Assembly: GCF_007859315.1 (NCBI RefSeq)
Contig: NZ_VOHA01000012.1
Coordinates: 1 to 64,000 of the forward strand
Length of the DNA stretch: 64,000 nucleotides
From: Reyranella sp. CPCC 100927
GTDB lineage: Bacteria > Pseudomonadota > Alphaproteobacteria > Reyranellales > Reyranellaceae
Direction of reading: 5' to 3'
How positions within the stretch are numbered: the first letter of the stretch is position 1; each line of letters starts with the position of its first letter. The translations under genes were made by a program, and so were the position numbers. Positions 8,641-18,037 of this stretch are shown one piece after another. The notes under the pieces are model-generated. The model did no database searches. It saw only the letters and a program-made list of their open reading frames with translations, and was not told where the DNA came from.

Positions 8641-9777
8641 ATGCGCACGACATCAAGTCTCGCTTTGGCATTCCTGTTATCTTCAACCGCTGTCATTCCG
8701 GCATCCGCACAACAGGCTGGCTGGGATGGCGATTGGGAGGGCACATGGCAATGTGCCGGCAACGCCAGTGCCGCCGCATTCACGGCACCGGCGATTGCAA
8801 CTATAAGTCGTGGCCGGGTCAAGGCATCGCGAGCGACCGAAAACAACGATGAAATCCTGAACGGAACGATCGATGGCAGCGGTACGGTGGTCCTGACCGG
8901 CCGCGGCATCGGGCCCGATGGTCAGCCGCTGCTGTCCAGCTTCAGCGGCACCCTGTTGGGGCGCTCCTTGACAGCCAATGGCCGTATCGTGCCGCAGGGC
9001 GGCGGCGCGGTGCAGCCGTGTACCTTGGCTTTGGCGCCGGCCGGCAGTGGCGATCCAATGATCGCGCGCGGCAGCGGCTATCCAGGACGAACCCCGAATC
9101 CTTATCCGCCGGTTGATGCCTATCCATCCTCGGCCTACCCGGCGCCGTATTGGTACGATGACGACTACTACTGGCGCCGCCATCGCTGGGATCGCTGGCG
9201 ACGAACGAACGCGAGTGGCGGCGGTGGCCATGCTGCACGACCGCTCTGCCCGCCAGGCCAGATGCCCAGCGGCGGACGGTGCCGGGTGCTCAGCGACGCA
9301 CCGCCCGTGACGCCGCCGCCGACAAAGCCGATTGGCGGGGGGTCAACGACAGCGCCGCCACCGCCGCCGCCCGCTGCCATACCGGACAAACGGTACCCGG
9401 CAGCCGCGGCCCCGACGCCGGCGTATACGCCGCCGGCCTACACGCCGCCATCGTACAGCCCGCCCTCCTACTCGACGCCAGCGCCGCGGGAAAAGAACGT
9501 GCCTTCCTATTCACCGCCGCCTGTCGCCCGGCCGGCGGCACCGCCGCCACCGCCTCCTCCGGCCTATTCGCCGCCGCCGGTGAAGTACTCGAGCCCGCCA
9601 CCGGCACCGTCGTACTCACCACCACCGGCGCCGTCATACTCACCGCCGGAAAAGTCATATTCGAGCCCGGCGCCATCACCAGCCCCGGCGCCTGCACCGG
9701 CACGGAGTGCACCGCCGCCGCCGCCACCACCACCACCGGCGAGTCCAGGCTGCTCGGGCCCCAAGTGCCCGCGGTGA
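8641..9777 (+). CDS. Secreted proline-rich protein, unknown function
   Basis: 378 residues. Residues 1-24 form a Sec signal peptide ending ASAQQ. Residues 25-145 are a compact domain (GDWEGTWQCAGN at its start, then an alternating hydrophobic beta pattern) holding only two cysteines. Residues 155-195 are rich in Tyr, Asp, Arg and Trp (YWYDDDYYWRRHRWDRW). Residues 200-235 include CPPGQMPSGGRC. From about 220 to the end it is a low-complexity proline tail with YSPPP/SYSPP-type repeats, extensin-like, closing with CSGPKCPR. Likely periplasmic or surface-exposed. The specific function is not recognisable. Translation may be controlled by the leader hairpin directly upstream. Confidence 0.8.
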   Translation: MRTTSSLALAFLLSSTAVIPASAQQAGWDGDWEGTWQCAGNASAAAFTAPAIATISRGRVKASRATENNDEILNGTIDGSGTVVLTGRGIGPDGQPLLSSFSGTLLGRSLTANGRIVPQGGGAVQPCTLALAPAGSGDPMIARGSGYPGRTPNPYPPVDAYPSSAYPAPYWYDDDYYWRRHRWDRWRRTNASGGGGHAARPLCPPGQMPSGGRCRVLSDAPPVTPPPTKPIGGGSTTAPPPPPPAAIPDKRYPAAAAPTPAYTPPAYTPPSYSPPSYSTPAPREKNVPSYSPPPVARPAAPPPPPPPAYSPPPVKYSSPPPAPSYSPPPAPSYSPPEKSYSSPAPSPAPAPAPARSAPPPPPPPPPASPGCSGPKCPR

Positions 9778-9781
9778 TCGC

Positions 9782-10417
9782 CTAGCGTGCCGGACCGGGG
9801 CCCGGTCGCCACCGGGCCCCGAAATCGCGGACTTGGGTCTTCAGGCGCTCGAACCGCATCACGTCCTCGATGCGTCGATCCAAGAAGGCCCAGGTTGCCG
9901 ACATGCCGTCGGACCGATCATTGAGCCAATAGAGCACGGTCGACGAGTAGACCGCCGCCAGGGTCGCCCGCTTGGTGTAGAAGCTGAAGTCGGCCGAACG
10001 ATCGCCCGCCGCGTACCAGATGGCATCGACCGTGCGATAGAGCAGCTGGGCCGCCAGCGGCGCGTGGATGGGCAGCGCCAGGATGGTCAGCGCGCGCCGC
10101 ACGGCCTCGCGGTGGGCGGCGTTCTGCTCCAGCCGCACACGGACTCCCAAGGGAATCCGCTCGCGGATCTTCAATCCGGCAATGTTGCGCCGCTCCAGCT
10201 CTTCGACCAGCCGGCGGTCCGCCCGGGCGCTGTGATAGGCGATCATTTCCACGGCACCGCCGGGAAAGGCGACCGCGGCGTCCTCCGCCGTGATCGAACC
10301 ATCGCGGACGGCCGCCCGGACGCCCGCAGGCCCCCAACCGTCGAAAGCGACGTTGAACAGGACGGCATCAAGGACCCGGTCCCGCAACTCATCGCCGGCG
10401 TCATGCTTGTCGTCCAT
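9782..10417 (-). CDS. COQ9 family ubiquinone biosynthesis protein
   Basis: 211 residues. Alphaproteobacterial COQ9 proteins are TetR-fold lipid-binding proteins supporting the ubiquinone hydroxylation complex. Seen here are an N-terminal helical TetR-like part (LRDRVLDAVLFNVAFDGWG) and the conserved C-terminal region around ADFSFYTKRATLAAVYSSTVLYWLNDRSDG, which is the COQ9 signature. I chose the ATG at 10417 because AGGAG precedes it by 9 bases; the longer frame adds 39 unrelated residues. It is divergent from rpsU, a common arrangement in Alphaproteobacteria. Confidence 0.9.
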   Translation of the reverse strand: MDDKHDAGDELRDRVLDAVLFNVAFDGWGPAGVRAAVRDGSITAEDAAVAFPGGAVEMIAYHSARADRRLVEELERRNIAGLKIRERIPLGVRVRLEQNAAHREAVRRALTILALPIHAPLAAQLLYRTVDAIWYAAGDRSADFSFYTKRATLAAVYSSTVLYWLNDRSDGMSATWAFLDRRIEDVMRFERLKTQVRDFGARWRPGPGPAR

Positions 10418-10609
10418 CGGCAGGCTCCTGGCTAACCTCTTCAAGATATAGGAATTTTTTGGCTTTTCGTAGGTCTCACCGCAGGCGAAATAAGCCTTTA
10501 ATACCGAATCTCCCGGGCTTCCCATCCCCCGCAAGCTGTGTTACCACCCGCCCCCTGTGCTGGGTCTGCCCGGCTCGATACCCCATTCCAGAGAGGAGTG
10601 TGAGAACAA

Positions 10610-10813
10610 GTGCAGGTCCTGGTTCGCGACAACAACGTCGATCAAGCGCTGCGCGTGCTGAAGAAGAAGCTCCAGCGCGAGGGCGTCTTCCGTGAGATGA
10701 AGCTGCGTCGCAACTACGAAAAGCCGTCGGAACGGCGTGCGCGTGAGCGCGCGGAAGCCGTCCGCCGCGTGCGCAAGCTGATGCGCAAGCGTATGGAGCG
10801 CGAGGGCTACTAG
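10610..10813 (+). CDS. rpsU: 30S ribosomal protein bS21
   Basis: 67 residues, highly basic, with the S21 core [22 protein letters not shown] and a C-terminal arginine-rich helix. It binds the 30S platform near the 16S 3' end and helps initiation. The start is a GTG at 10610 after GAGAGGAG, giving the standard N-terminus MQVLVRDNN. Followed 27 bases after its stop by an intrinsic terminator, so probably monocistronic. The 192 bp between it and coq9 should hold both promoters, but I see no clear consensus boxes. Confidence 0.97.
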   Translation: MQVLVRDNNVDQALRVLKKKLQREGVFREMKLRRNYEKPSERRARERAEAVRRVRKLMRKRMEREGY

Positions 10814-10840
10814 CCTTCCGACGTTCGGATCCTGTCGAAG

Positions 10841-10870
10841 CCCCCGCCTTGGCGGGGGTTTTGCTTTTTC
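10841..10870 (+). terminator. Intrinsic terminator after rpsU
   Basis: CCCCCGCC (10841-10848) pairs with GGCGGGGG (10851-10858), followed by TTTTGCTTTTTC. A perfect GC-rich stem with a T-tract, 27 bases after the rpsU stop. Confidence 0.9.
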
Positions 10871-10991
10871 GCACCCTCCGTTTCGACGGCGGTCTGCCGG
10901 CCCGCAGTGCGGAGTCCACCGGCCACGCTCGATTGATCGCGACGGGCGACTCGCGTAGTCGCTGGCGCCAACCTTACGAAAGGACCGCATC

Positions 10992-11996
10992 GTGTCGCGC
11001 CGCCAGACGCCCCTCCGCTCTTTGTCGCCGATCGGCCGCCGCCGCTTCGCGGCTTTTGCCGCGACTGCTGTGCTGGCTGCTCCCGCCATCGCCCGCGGCC
11101 AGACCGCCTGGCGGCCCAGCCGTCCGATCACGATCTATAATCCGTTCGCGCCGGGCGGTGTCACCGACATCCATATGCGCTTCCTGGCCGAACGCGCCAC
11201 CAAGACGCTGGGTCAGCAAGTGCTGATCGAACCCAAGCTGGGCGCCGGCGGCACGTTGGCGGCGGCACAAATGCAGCATGCCAAGCCGGACGGCCATACG
11301 CTGGCCTGCATGAGCATCAACAGCCTGCGCTATCCGCACTACCAGGAGACCAGCTGGGATCCCCTGCGCGATTTCGCCTACATCATCGGCCTGTCGGCCT
11401 ACACCATGGGCATCGTCGTGCGCACCGACTCGCGCTGGCAGACCATCGAGGAGCTGATCGCGGCCGGCAAGCGCGAGCCGGAGAAATACAACTACGGCAC
11501 CAGCGGTGCCGGCGGCACCGGCCAGCTGCTGATGATCGAGGTCGAGCAGGCGACCGGCGCGAAGTTCACCTCGGTCCCCTACAAGGGCGGCGCCGAGTGG
11601 ATGCAGGCGCTGATGGGCGGCCACATCGACTTCATTTCGGACGCTGCCCAGTGGGCACCGTTCGTCGAGGCCAAGCAGGCGCGTATCCTGGCCATGGCGA
11701 CCGAGGAACGCTTCCCGCGCTTCCCCGACGCCCCCACGCTCACCGAGCGCGGCATCAAGGCCGTCGGCCTCAGCCCTTATGGACTGGTCGGCCCCAAGGA
11801 TCTGTCGCCGGCGATCATCACGGCCGTGCACGACGCTTTCAAGGAAGCCATGGCCGATCCGGCGCACGACAAGCTGCTGGATCAGTACATCCAGGGCCCC
11901 TGGTACAAGAGCCCGGCCGACTACCGTGCCTTCGCGGAAAAATACTTCCGCGACATCAGGCCGATCCTGATGAAGGCCGGACTCGCCAAGGGATGA
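10992..11996 (+). CDS. Bug/TctC-family periplasmic solute-binding protein
   Basis: 334 residues. The leader contains GRRRFAAFAATAVLAAPAIARG, a possible Tat signal (RRRFA). The mature protein starts near residue 37 with WRPSRPITIYNPFAPGGVTD, the Bug-family ligand-loop motif, and continues with the GAGGTLAA loop. Family members bind carboxylates for tripartite tricarboxylate transporters or act as sensors. There are no tctA/tctB genes nearby, so it is an orphan, as is usual for this family. The start is a GTG at 10992 after AAAGGA. Ligand unknown. Confidence 0.88.
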   Translation: MSRRQTPLRSLSPIGRRRFAAFAATAVLAAPAIARGQTAWRPSRPITIYNPFAPGGVTDIHMRFLAERATKTLGQQVLIEPKLGAGGTLAAAQMQHAKPDGHTLACMSINSLRYPHYQETSWDPLRDFAYIIGLSAYTMGIVVRTDSRWQTIEELIAAGKREPEKYNYGTSGAGGTGQLLMIEVEQATGAKFTSVPYKGGAEWMQALMGGHIDFISDAAQWAPFVEAKQARILAMATEERFPRFPDAPTLTERGIKAVGLSPYGLVGPKDLSPAIITAVHDAFKEAMADPAHDKLLDQYIQGPWYKSPADYRAFAEKYFRDIRPILMKAGLAKG

Positions 11997-11997
11997 A

Positions 11998-12056
11998 CCT
12001 GGGACCGCGGGCCTCTGGCCCGCTCTTGATGCGGGCGGGACGCCCGCGCTCCCAGG
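11998..12056. repeat. REP-like palindrome, family A, two-hairpin copy
   Basis: The outer arms CCTGGGA and TCCCAGG enclose two hairpins: GCGGGCC-TCT-GGCCCGC and GCGGGCG-GGA-CGCCCGC. It fills the gap between the convergent Bug gene and pntB ends. No T-tract. Confidence 0.8.
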
Positions 12057-12059
12057 AAA

Positions 12060-13460
12060 TTAGTGGCTGTGCTCGAGCGCCTTGACGATGTCCTCGGTCA
12101 TCTTCTTGGCGTCGGCAAACAGCATCATGGTGTTGTCGCGGAAGAACAGCTCGTTGTCGACGCCGGCATAGCCCGACGACATGCCGCGCTTCACGAACAG
12201 CACCGTCTTGGCCTTGTCGACCTCAAGGATCGGCATGCCGTAGATCGCGCTCTTGGGATCGGTCTTGGCGGCGGGGTTGGTGACGTCGTTGGCGCCGATC
12301 ACGAAGGCAACATCGGTAGCGGCGAAATCGCGGTTGATCTCGTCGAGTTCGAAGACCTCGTCGTAGGGCACGTTGGCTTCGGCCAGCAGCACGTTCATGT
12401 GCCCCGGCATGCGGCCCGCCACCGGATGGATGGCGTAGCGCACCTGCACGCCGGCCTTCTTCAGCAGGTCGGACATCTCGCGCAGCGCGTGCTGGGCCTG
12501 CGCCACGGCCATGCCGTAACCCGGCACGATGATGACGCTGCCGCCGTTCTTCATCAGGAACGCCGCGTCCTCGGCTGAGCCGGCTTTGACCGGCTTGTCG
12601 CTCTTGGCCGCCGACACCGCGGTGCCGCCATCGGTGCCGAAGCCGCCCAGGATCACGTTGAAGATCGAGCGGTTCATGCCCTTGCACATGATGTAGCTCA
12701 GGATCGCACCCGAGCTGCCGACCAGCGCGCCGGTGACGATCAGCGCCGTGTTGGCCAAGGTGAAGCCGATGCCGGCCGCCGCCCAGCCGGAGTAGGAGTT
12801 CAGCATCGAGACCACGACCGGCATGTCGGCGCCACCGATCGGCAGGATCAGCAGGAACCCCAAGGTCAGCGACAGGACGATCAGCAGGATGAAGGCAACC
12901 GGCGAGCCCTTGATCGCGAACCACACCAGCAGCGCGACCAGCGCGATGCCCAGCGCTGCGTTCAGCGCGTGCTGGCCGCGGAACACCAGCGGTGCGCCCG
13001 ACATGATCGCCTGCAGCTTGGCGAACGCGATGATCGAGCCGGTGAACGTGATGGCGCCGATCGCGGTGCCCAGGCCCATCTCGATCAGGCTGCCGGTGGC
13101 GATTTTGCCGCGTACCCCAATGCCGAAGGCTTCGGGCGCCAGGAACGCGGCGGCGGCCACGAACACGGCGGCCAGGCCCACCAGCGAGTGGAAGGCGGCG
13201 ACCAGCTGCGGCAGCGCCGTCATCTGGATGCGCATGGCGATGAAGGTGCCGATAGCACCGCCGATCACCAGCCCGGCCAGGATCAGCCACCAGCTCATGA
13301 CGCCGGGCATCGCGACAGTGACGCCGATGGCGATCACCATGCCGATGATGCCGTAGAGATTGCCGGCGCGGGCCGATTCCGGCGATGACAATCCCCGCAG
13401 CGACATGATGAACAGGATCGCTGCGATCAGGTAGCCGTAGGACGCGAGTTCCTGAGTCAT
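12060..13460 (-). CDS. pntB: NAD(P) transhydrogenase subunit beta
   Basis: 466 residues, inner membrane. With PntAa and PntAb it couples hydride transfer from NADH to NADP+ to proton entry. About nine transmembrane helices occupy residues 1-275 (domain II). The C-terminal NADP-binding domain III carries VPGYGMAVAQAQHALREM, GANDVTNPAA and KRGMSSGYAGVDNELF. It is last in the three-gene order pntAa-pntAb-pntB, starting 16 bases after pntAb. Length agrees with E. coli PntB. Confidence 0.96.
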   Translation of the reverse strand: MTQELASYGYLIAAILFIMSLRGLSSPESARAGNLYGIIGMVIAIGVTVAMPGVMSWWLILAGLVIGGAIGTFIAMRIQMTALPQLVAAFHSLVGLAAVFVAAAAFLAPEAFGIGVRGKIATGSLIEMGLGTAIGAITFTGSIIAFAKLQAIMSGAPLVFRGQHALNAALGIALVALLVWFAIKGSPVAFILLIVLSLTLGFLLILPIGGADMPVVVSMLNSYSGWAAAGIGFTLANTALIVTGALVGSSGAILSYIMCKGMNRSIFNVILGGFGTDGGTAVSAAKSDKPVKAGSAEDAAFLMKNGGSVIIVPGYGMAVAQAQHALREMSDLLKKAGVQVRYAIHPVAGRMPGHMNVLLAEANVPYDEVFELDEINRDFAATDVAFVIGANDVTNPAAKTDPKSAIYGMPILEVDKAKTVLFVKRGMSSGYAGVDNELFFRDNTMMLFADAKKMTEDIVKALEHSH

Positions 13461-13476
13461 TGCCTGCTTCTCCGCC

Positions 13477-13923
13477 CTACTTCTTCACCGGCACGGTTTT
13501 CTTCTTGAACATCGACAGCATGCGCTGGGTCACGATGAAGCCGCCGAAAATGTTCACCGCTGCCAGCGTCACGGCGACGAAGCCGAAGATCTTGGCCGTG
13601 GTTTCCGCGCCAGTGCCACCGGCCAGGCCGGCCGCCAGCAGTGCGCCCACCACGATCACCGACGAAATCGCATTGGTGACCGCCATCAGCGGCGAATGCA
13701 GCGCCGGCGTGACGCGCCAGACCACGTAGTAGCCGACGAAGCAGGCCAGCGCGAAGATGGTCAGCAGGGTGATGAACGGCATATGGCCGCTGGCTGCCGC
13801 CGCCGGCTGCACCGGCGCTGCGGCCGCGGCGGCGGCCGCGTCGGCGTATGCCGACAATGACTTGGCCAATTCCGCAGCCTGTTTGGCGATCGCGGCGGCG
13901 CGACCTGCAAGTTCGTCGTTCAT
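13477..13923 (-). CDS. pntAb: NAD(P) transhydrogenase subunit alpha part 2
   Basis: 148 residues. It has an alanine-rich N-terminal linker (about 20-48) and then three or four membrane helices (53-75, 80-95, 97-120, 122-138). In many Alphaproteobacteria the membrane part of the alpha subunit is a separate gene like this one. It ends in lysine-rich [10 protein letters not shown], consistent with a cytosolic tail. Sits between pntAa and pntB in the operon. Confidence 0.93.
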   Translation of the reverse strand: MNDELAGRAAAIAKQAAELAKSLSAYADAAAAAAAAPVQPAAAASGHMPFITLLTIFALACFVGYYVVWRVTPALHSPLMAVTNAISSVIVVGALLAAGLAGGTGAETTAKIFGFVAVTLAAVNIFGGFIVTQRMLSMFKKKTVPVKK

Positions 13924-13936
13924 GCCTGGTCTCCCG

Positions 13937-15091
13937 TCAAGCCGCAGTGGTCAGCGATGGATGCACGATGGCGCCGGCTTGCGTGACCAGCGACCCTTTC
14001 ACCACTTCGTCGTCGGTGCTGATCTTCAAGGCCTTGGTCTCCTTGTCGACCAGCGGCGTGATGAAGTTCAGCAGGTTGCGCGCGAACAATGCACTGGCGT
14101 CGGTGGCAAGGCCGGCCGGCAGGTTGGCCGGACCGATCAGCTTCACATCGTGCTTGATCACGGTCTTGCCGAACTCGGAGATCGGGCAGTTGCCGCCCTG
14201 CTCGACCGCCATGTCGAGGATCACCGATCCCGGCTTCATGGACTTCACCATGTCCTCGGTGACCAGCACAGGCGCCTTGCGACCCGGGATCAACGCCGTG
14301 GTGATCACGATGTCCTGCGCCTTGATATGGTCGGCAACCAGGGCGGCCTGCTTGGCCTGGTAGGCTGCCGACATCTCCTTGGCGTAGCCGCCGGCGGTCT
14401 CGGCAGCCTTGAACTCATCATCCTCGACCGCGATGAACTTGGCGCCCAGCGACTGGACCTGCTCCTTGGTCGCCGGCCGTACGTCGGTGGCCGTGACCAC
14501 CGCGCCCAGGCGTCGCGCCGTGGCGATGGCCTGCAGGCCGGCGACACCCACGCCCATGATGAAGACCTTGGTCGGCGCAATGGTGCCGGCGGGCGTCATC
14601 ATCATCGGAAAAGCGCGCGAGAACTCTGCCGCCGCGTCGATCACCGCCTTGTAGCCGGCGAGATTGGCTTGCGAACTCAGCACGTCCATCGACTGCGCGC
14701 GCGTGATGCGCGGCGTCAGTTCCAGGGCAAAGGCATCGACCTTGGCCGCCGCCAGCGCCTCGACCAGCGGGCGGTTGACCAGCGCGCCCAGCGGCGCGAA
14801 CAGCGTCGTGCCCGGCCGCAGCAGGTCGACCTCGGCCAGGTCGCCCTCATCCGCCATCATCGGCCGCTGGACCTTGAAGACGATATCCGCCTGCTCGTAG
14901 GTGGCGCCCGGATCGGCCGCCATCGTGGCACCGGCCGCCGTGTAGTCGGCATCCGGATAGGCGGCCGCTGCCCCCGCACCTGACTCGATCACGACGTCGA
15001 AACCAAGCGCCTTCAACTTCTTTACGGTCTCCGGCGTCGCCGCAACGCGCGTTTCATTGGGCCGGCGTTCCTTCGGGATGGCGATTTTCAT
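13937..15091 (-). CDS. pntAa: NAD(P) transhydrogenase subunit alpha part 1
   Basis: 384 residues, soluble NAD(H)-binding domain I, related to alanine dehydrogenase. It begins [20 protein letters not shown], contains the dinucleotide fold [22 protein letters not shown] and the mobile loop region [10 protein letters not shown]. The ATG at 15091 gives the family N-terminus; the longer frame to 15175 adds a cysteine/arginine-rich extension that does not belong. First gene of the pnt operon, 13 bases before pntAb. The 166-bp gap to the divergent dehydrogenase gene should hold its promoter. Confidence 0.95.
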   Translation of the reverse strand: MKIAIPKERRPNETRVAATPETVKKLKALGFDVVIESGAGAAAAYPDADYTAAGATMAADPGATYEQADIVFKVQRPMMADEGDLAEVDLLRPGTTLFAPLGALVNRPLVEALAAAKVDAFALELTPRITRAQSMDVLSSQANLAGYKAVIDAAAEFSRAFPMMMTPAGTIAPTKVFIMGVGVAGLQAIATARRLGAVVTATDVRPATKEQVQSLGAKFIAVEDDEFKAAETAGGYAKEMSAAYQAKQAALVADHIKAQDIVITTALIPGRKAPVLVTEDMVKSMKPGSVILDMAVEQGGNCPISEFGKTVIKHDVKLIGPANLPAGLATDASALFARNLLNFITPLVDKETKALKISTDDEVVKGSLVTQAGAIVHPSLTTAA

Positions 15092-15260
15092 CAGCGCGGA
15101 CCTGTCCCTGTGGGTTTTCGCGGCGCAACATGCCGCATTGCAACGGAATTTGCCAACCCTCGTGCGACGCTGCACCTCTTTCGTGTCGCACCACGAGCCG
15201 CCGCGGCATCCTTCGTGCTAACGTTTCCTATCCGTTCTGGTTGTTGAGGGAATTGGCGTG

Positions 15261-16229
15261 ATGCAGACAAACGATCGTCCTGGCATTCTGCTGGGCTTCG
15301 GCTTCGCGCGTGCGACTCGCGACGCCTTCGGCGCCGCCTTTGATATCGTCGGCTCGATCCCCAGGCCTGACCCGGATCTGGTCACCGCCGACATGGCGGC
15401 ACGGACACGCGCGCTGGTGACGGTGGGCAGCATCGGCGCCAGCGATGCACTGATGGCAGCCCTGCCGCACGCGTCGATCATCTGCTGCTTTGGTACCGGC
15501 TTCGAGCGCATCGACCTTGCTGCTGCACGCCGACGCAACATCGCGGTAACCCATAGCCCCGATGTGAACGCCGCCGACGTCGCCGACATGGCGATGGCGC
15601 TGCTGCTTGCGTCGACGCGCCACGTCGCACAAGCCGATCGCTTCATCCGCGCCGGCAAATGGGACGCGCGTCTGTCCGGCCGCTTTGGACCCGTTGCCGG
15701 CCTGGGCGGCGGCAAGCTTGGTATCCTGGGGCTGGGCGCCATCGGCACACGCGTGGCGACACGCGCCGCAGCCTTCGAGATGACGATCGGCTACCACAAT
15801 CGCCGGCAACGTAACGACGTCCCCTACGCATACTTCGAGACGCCCCTGGCGTTGGCCCAGTGGGCCGACTATGTCGTCGTCGCCTGTCGCGCCGACGATA
15901 CCAACCGGCACCTGGTCAACGCCGAGTTCCTGCGCGCGCTGGGGCCGCGCGGTCATCTGGTCAACGTCTCACGCGGCTCGGTGGTCGACGAAGCGGCGCT
16001 CGCTGAAGCACTGGTGGCCCACGTCATCGAAGGCGCCGGCCTTGACGTGTTCGAGCAGGAACCGCCGGTGCACCCGCGCCTGCCGACGGTGGAGAGTGTC
16101 GTGATGACCCCCCACCTGGGCGGCGGCACTGAACGTGCCTTGCGCGGCATGACCGATCTGGTGCTGCGCAACCTTCAGGCTCACTTTGCGGGTGAATCAC
16201 CGATCACGCCGGTACCGCAGGAACAATGA
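15261..16229 (+). CDS. D-isomer-specific 2-hydroxyacid dehydrogenase
   Basis: 322 residues, NAD(P)-dependent, resembling glyoxylate/hydroxypyruvate reductases. The Rossmann motif is LGILGLGAIGTRVA, followed by HNRRQR, which suggests NADP preference. The catalytic set is visible: Arg in CRADDTNRH and NVSRGSVVDE, Glu in LDVFEQEPP, and His in VMTPHLGG. It would reduce a 2-oxoacid to the D-2-hydroxyacid. The start could be the GTG at 15258 or the adjacent ATG at 15261; I list the ATG. It ends 3 bases from the convergent SanA-like gene. Confidence 0.88.
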   Translation: MQTNDRPGILLGFGFARATRDAFGAAFDIVGSIPRPDPDLVTADMAARTRALVTVGSIGASDALMAALPHASIICCFGTGFERIDLAAARRRNIAVTHSPDVNAADVADMAMALLLASTRHVAQADRFIRAGKWDARLSGRFGPVAGLGGGKLGILGLGAIGTRVATRAAAFEMTIGYHNRRQRNDVPYAYFETPLALAQWADYVVVACRADDTNRHLVNAEFLRALGPRGHLVNVSRGSVVDEAALAEALVAHVIEGAGLDVFEQEPPVHPRLPTVESVVMTPHLGGGTERALRGMTDLVLRNLQAHFAGESPITPVPQEQ

Positions 16230-16232
16230 CGG

Positions 16233-16928
16233 CTAATTCGGCGGCACGCTGCCGATCTCGATGCGCGGCCCGCCGTGGTTGGCCGTCGAGCCGGCCAGGA
16301 CGTCGTACACCGCGCGGCCGGCCGATAGATACTGGCGCACCCAGACCTGCGGCGCAGCGTCGAACGACACGTCCCGGGCGTCGAAACCATAGGCCTCGAT
16401 CCCGTTCTGCCGCGCGAGCCAAATGGCGCGATGATTGTGAAACCCCTGCGAGACGACGACGTAGCGCGTCTGGGCAAAGACGTCGCGCGCCCGCAGAACC
16501 GAATCGAGCGTGCGAATGCCCGCGAAATCACGATAGATGGCGTCGGCCGGCACACCGCGCGCGATCAGGCCGTCGCGCATCGCCGTCGGCTCGTCATAGT
16601 CGCGGTAACGGTTGTCGCCGCTGACCAACAGAAACTTCACCTTGCCCGCCTTCTGCAGTTCGGCGGCGGCGTCCAGGCGATACTCGAAATAGAGGTTGCG
16701 GCGCTGACCGGCGACCCGCGGCGCTGTGCCCAGCACCAATGCCACGTCGGCTGGCGGCACGGCATCGACACGGTCCGTTGTATAGGGTAGCGCCGCATGA
16801 TCGATCCACCAGTCGCACGCCCACAGAACAGCGCCGACGCCAATAACTGCCGTCAACGTCACAGCCAAAGTGGTCCTGAGCCATCGCCGACGGGGACGTT
16901 GACGCTGAAAAAGACGGCGTGGCGGCAT
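16233..16928 (-). CDS. SanA/YdcF-type DUF218 membrane-anchored protein
   Basis: 231 residues. An arginine-rich N-terminus is followed by one transmembrane helix (about 18-36, TTLAVTLTAVIGVGAVLWAC). The DUF218 domain then has ADVALVLGTAPRV, LVSGDNRYRDYDEPTAMRD and VVVSQGFHNHRAIWLAR. E. coli SanA of this family affects envelope permeability (vancomycin resistance at high temperature). The ATG at 16928 is preferred; the longer frame adds 14 residues. It starts divergently from the second Bug gene across 139 bp with no clear promoter boxes. Confidence 0.83.
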   Translation of the reverse strand: MPPRRLFQRQRPRRRWLRTTLAVTLTAVIGVGAVLWACDWWIDHAALPYTTDRVDAVPPADVALVLGTAPRVAGQRRNLYFEYRLDAAAELQKAGKVKFLLVSGDNRYRDYDEPTAMRDGLIARGVPADAIYRDFAGIRTLDSVLRARDVFAQTRYVVVSQGFHNHRAIWLARQNGIEAYGFDARDVSFDAAPQVWVRQYLSAGRAVYDVLAGSTANHGGPRIEIGSVPPN

Positions 16929-17067
16929 GATGCTCCCTGATCTTCGCGAGAAATGGCAGGATATCAGCAAGGGATGGGCAAACTTAAGGCACCTGCCGCG
17001 ACAAACCCCGCAGCCCGGCGCAAAATGCCTGTCGATCGATCACGTCGTTTCTGCCCTGGAGCCTCGG

Positions 17068-18033
17068 ATGCGCACAATTCTTGCCGCCCTGGTCATGGTC
17101 ATCGTGGCGGTCAGCCAGACACGCGCCGATGACGCCTACCCGCAGCGGCCCATCACCATGGTCGTACCGTTCCCGCCCGGCGGCGTCGCCGATGTCTCGG
17201 CGCGACCTGTGGCCGCAGCGCTCGAACGGATGCTGGGCCAGCCCGTCGTGGTCCTCAACAAAGGCGGTGCCGGCGGCGCGATCGGCACGGCGTCCGTGGC
17301 AACCGCCAAGGCCGACGGCTACACCCTGCTGATGGGGCTGGCCAGCATCTCGACCTTGCCCGAAGCCGATCGTCTGTTCGCGCGGCCCGCGGCGTTCGAG
17401 CTCAACCAGCTGCTGCCCTTGGCACGCGTCACCGCCGACCCGACCCTGCTCGTCGTCACCAGCGACAGCCCATATCGCACGTTGAAGGATGTGGTCGACG
17501 CCGCCCGGCAGCGGCCGGGCCTGATCCCCTACTCGTCATCCGGCAACTACGGCACCTATCACATCGCGACCGAGATGTTCGCGGCCGTGGCCGGCATCAA
17601 GATGAGCCACGTGCCCTACAATGGCGGTGGCCCGGCATTGCGCGCCATCCTCGCCAAGGAAGTCGAGCTCGGCCTGCTTGGCCCTTCCGTCGCCGCCGGC
17701 AACATCAGCGCCGGCAAGCTGCGGGCGCTGGCAAGCTGGAGCGCGCAGCGCCTGCCGCAACTGCCGGACGTGCCGACGCTCAAGGAGCTCGGCTACGACG
17801 TCGAATACTATATCTGGTCGGGTGTTTTCGCGCCGGCCGGAACGCCGGCGCCCATCGTCACCAAGTTGCGCGAGGCGCTGCGGCAGGCCGTCAACCACGA
17901 CAGCGTGAAGTCGGCGTTGGCGACCGCCGGTTCACCGGTCGCCTATCTCGATGCGCCCGCGTTCGGAAAATTCTTCGAGGCTGATGCCGCGCGGCTGGGC
18001 GACGTGGTGCGCCGGATCGGCCGCATCGACTAG
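17068..18033 (+). CDS. Bug/TctC-family periplasmic solute-binding protein
   Basis: 321 residues, second orphan Bug protein of the window and clearly different from the one at 10992. The Sec signal peptide is about residues 1-20 (ILAALVMVIVAVSQTRA). The mature start AYPQRPITMVVPFPPGGVADVSARP and the GGAGGAIGTASVATAKADGYTLL loop are typical Bug ligand-binding motifs. No TctA/TctB membrane genes adjoin. The ATG at 17068 was chosen for the signal peptide; the frame opens at 16927 but that region is not leader-like. Ligand unknown, probably a carboxylate. Confidence 0.88.
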   Translation: MRTILAALVMVIVAVSQTRADDAYPQRPITMVVPFPPGGVADVSARPVAAALERMLGQPVVVLNKGGAGGAIGTASVATAKADGYTLLMGLASISTLPEADRLFARPAAFELNQLLPLARVTADPTLLVVTSDSPYRTLKDVVDAARQRPGLIPYSSSGNYGTYHIATEMFAAVAGIKMSHVPYNGGGPALRAILAKEVELGLLGPSVAAGNISAGKLRALASWSAQRLPQLPDVPTLKELGYDVEYYIWSGVFAPAGTPAPIVTKLREALRQAVNHDSVKSALATAGSPVAYLDAPAFGKFFEADAARLGDVVRRIGRID

Positions 18034-18037
18034 CCGC

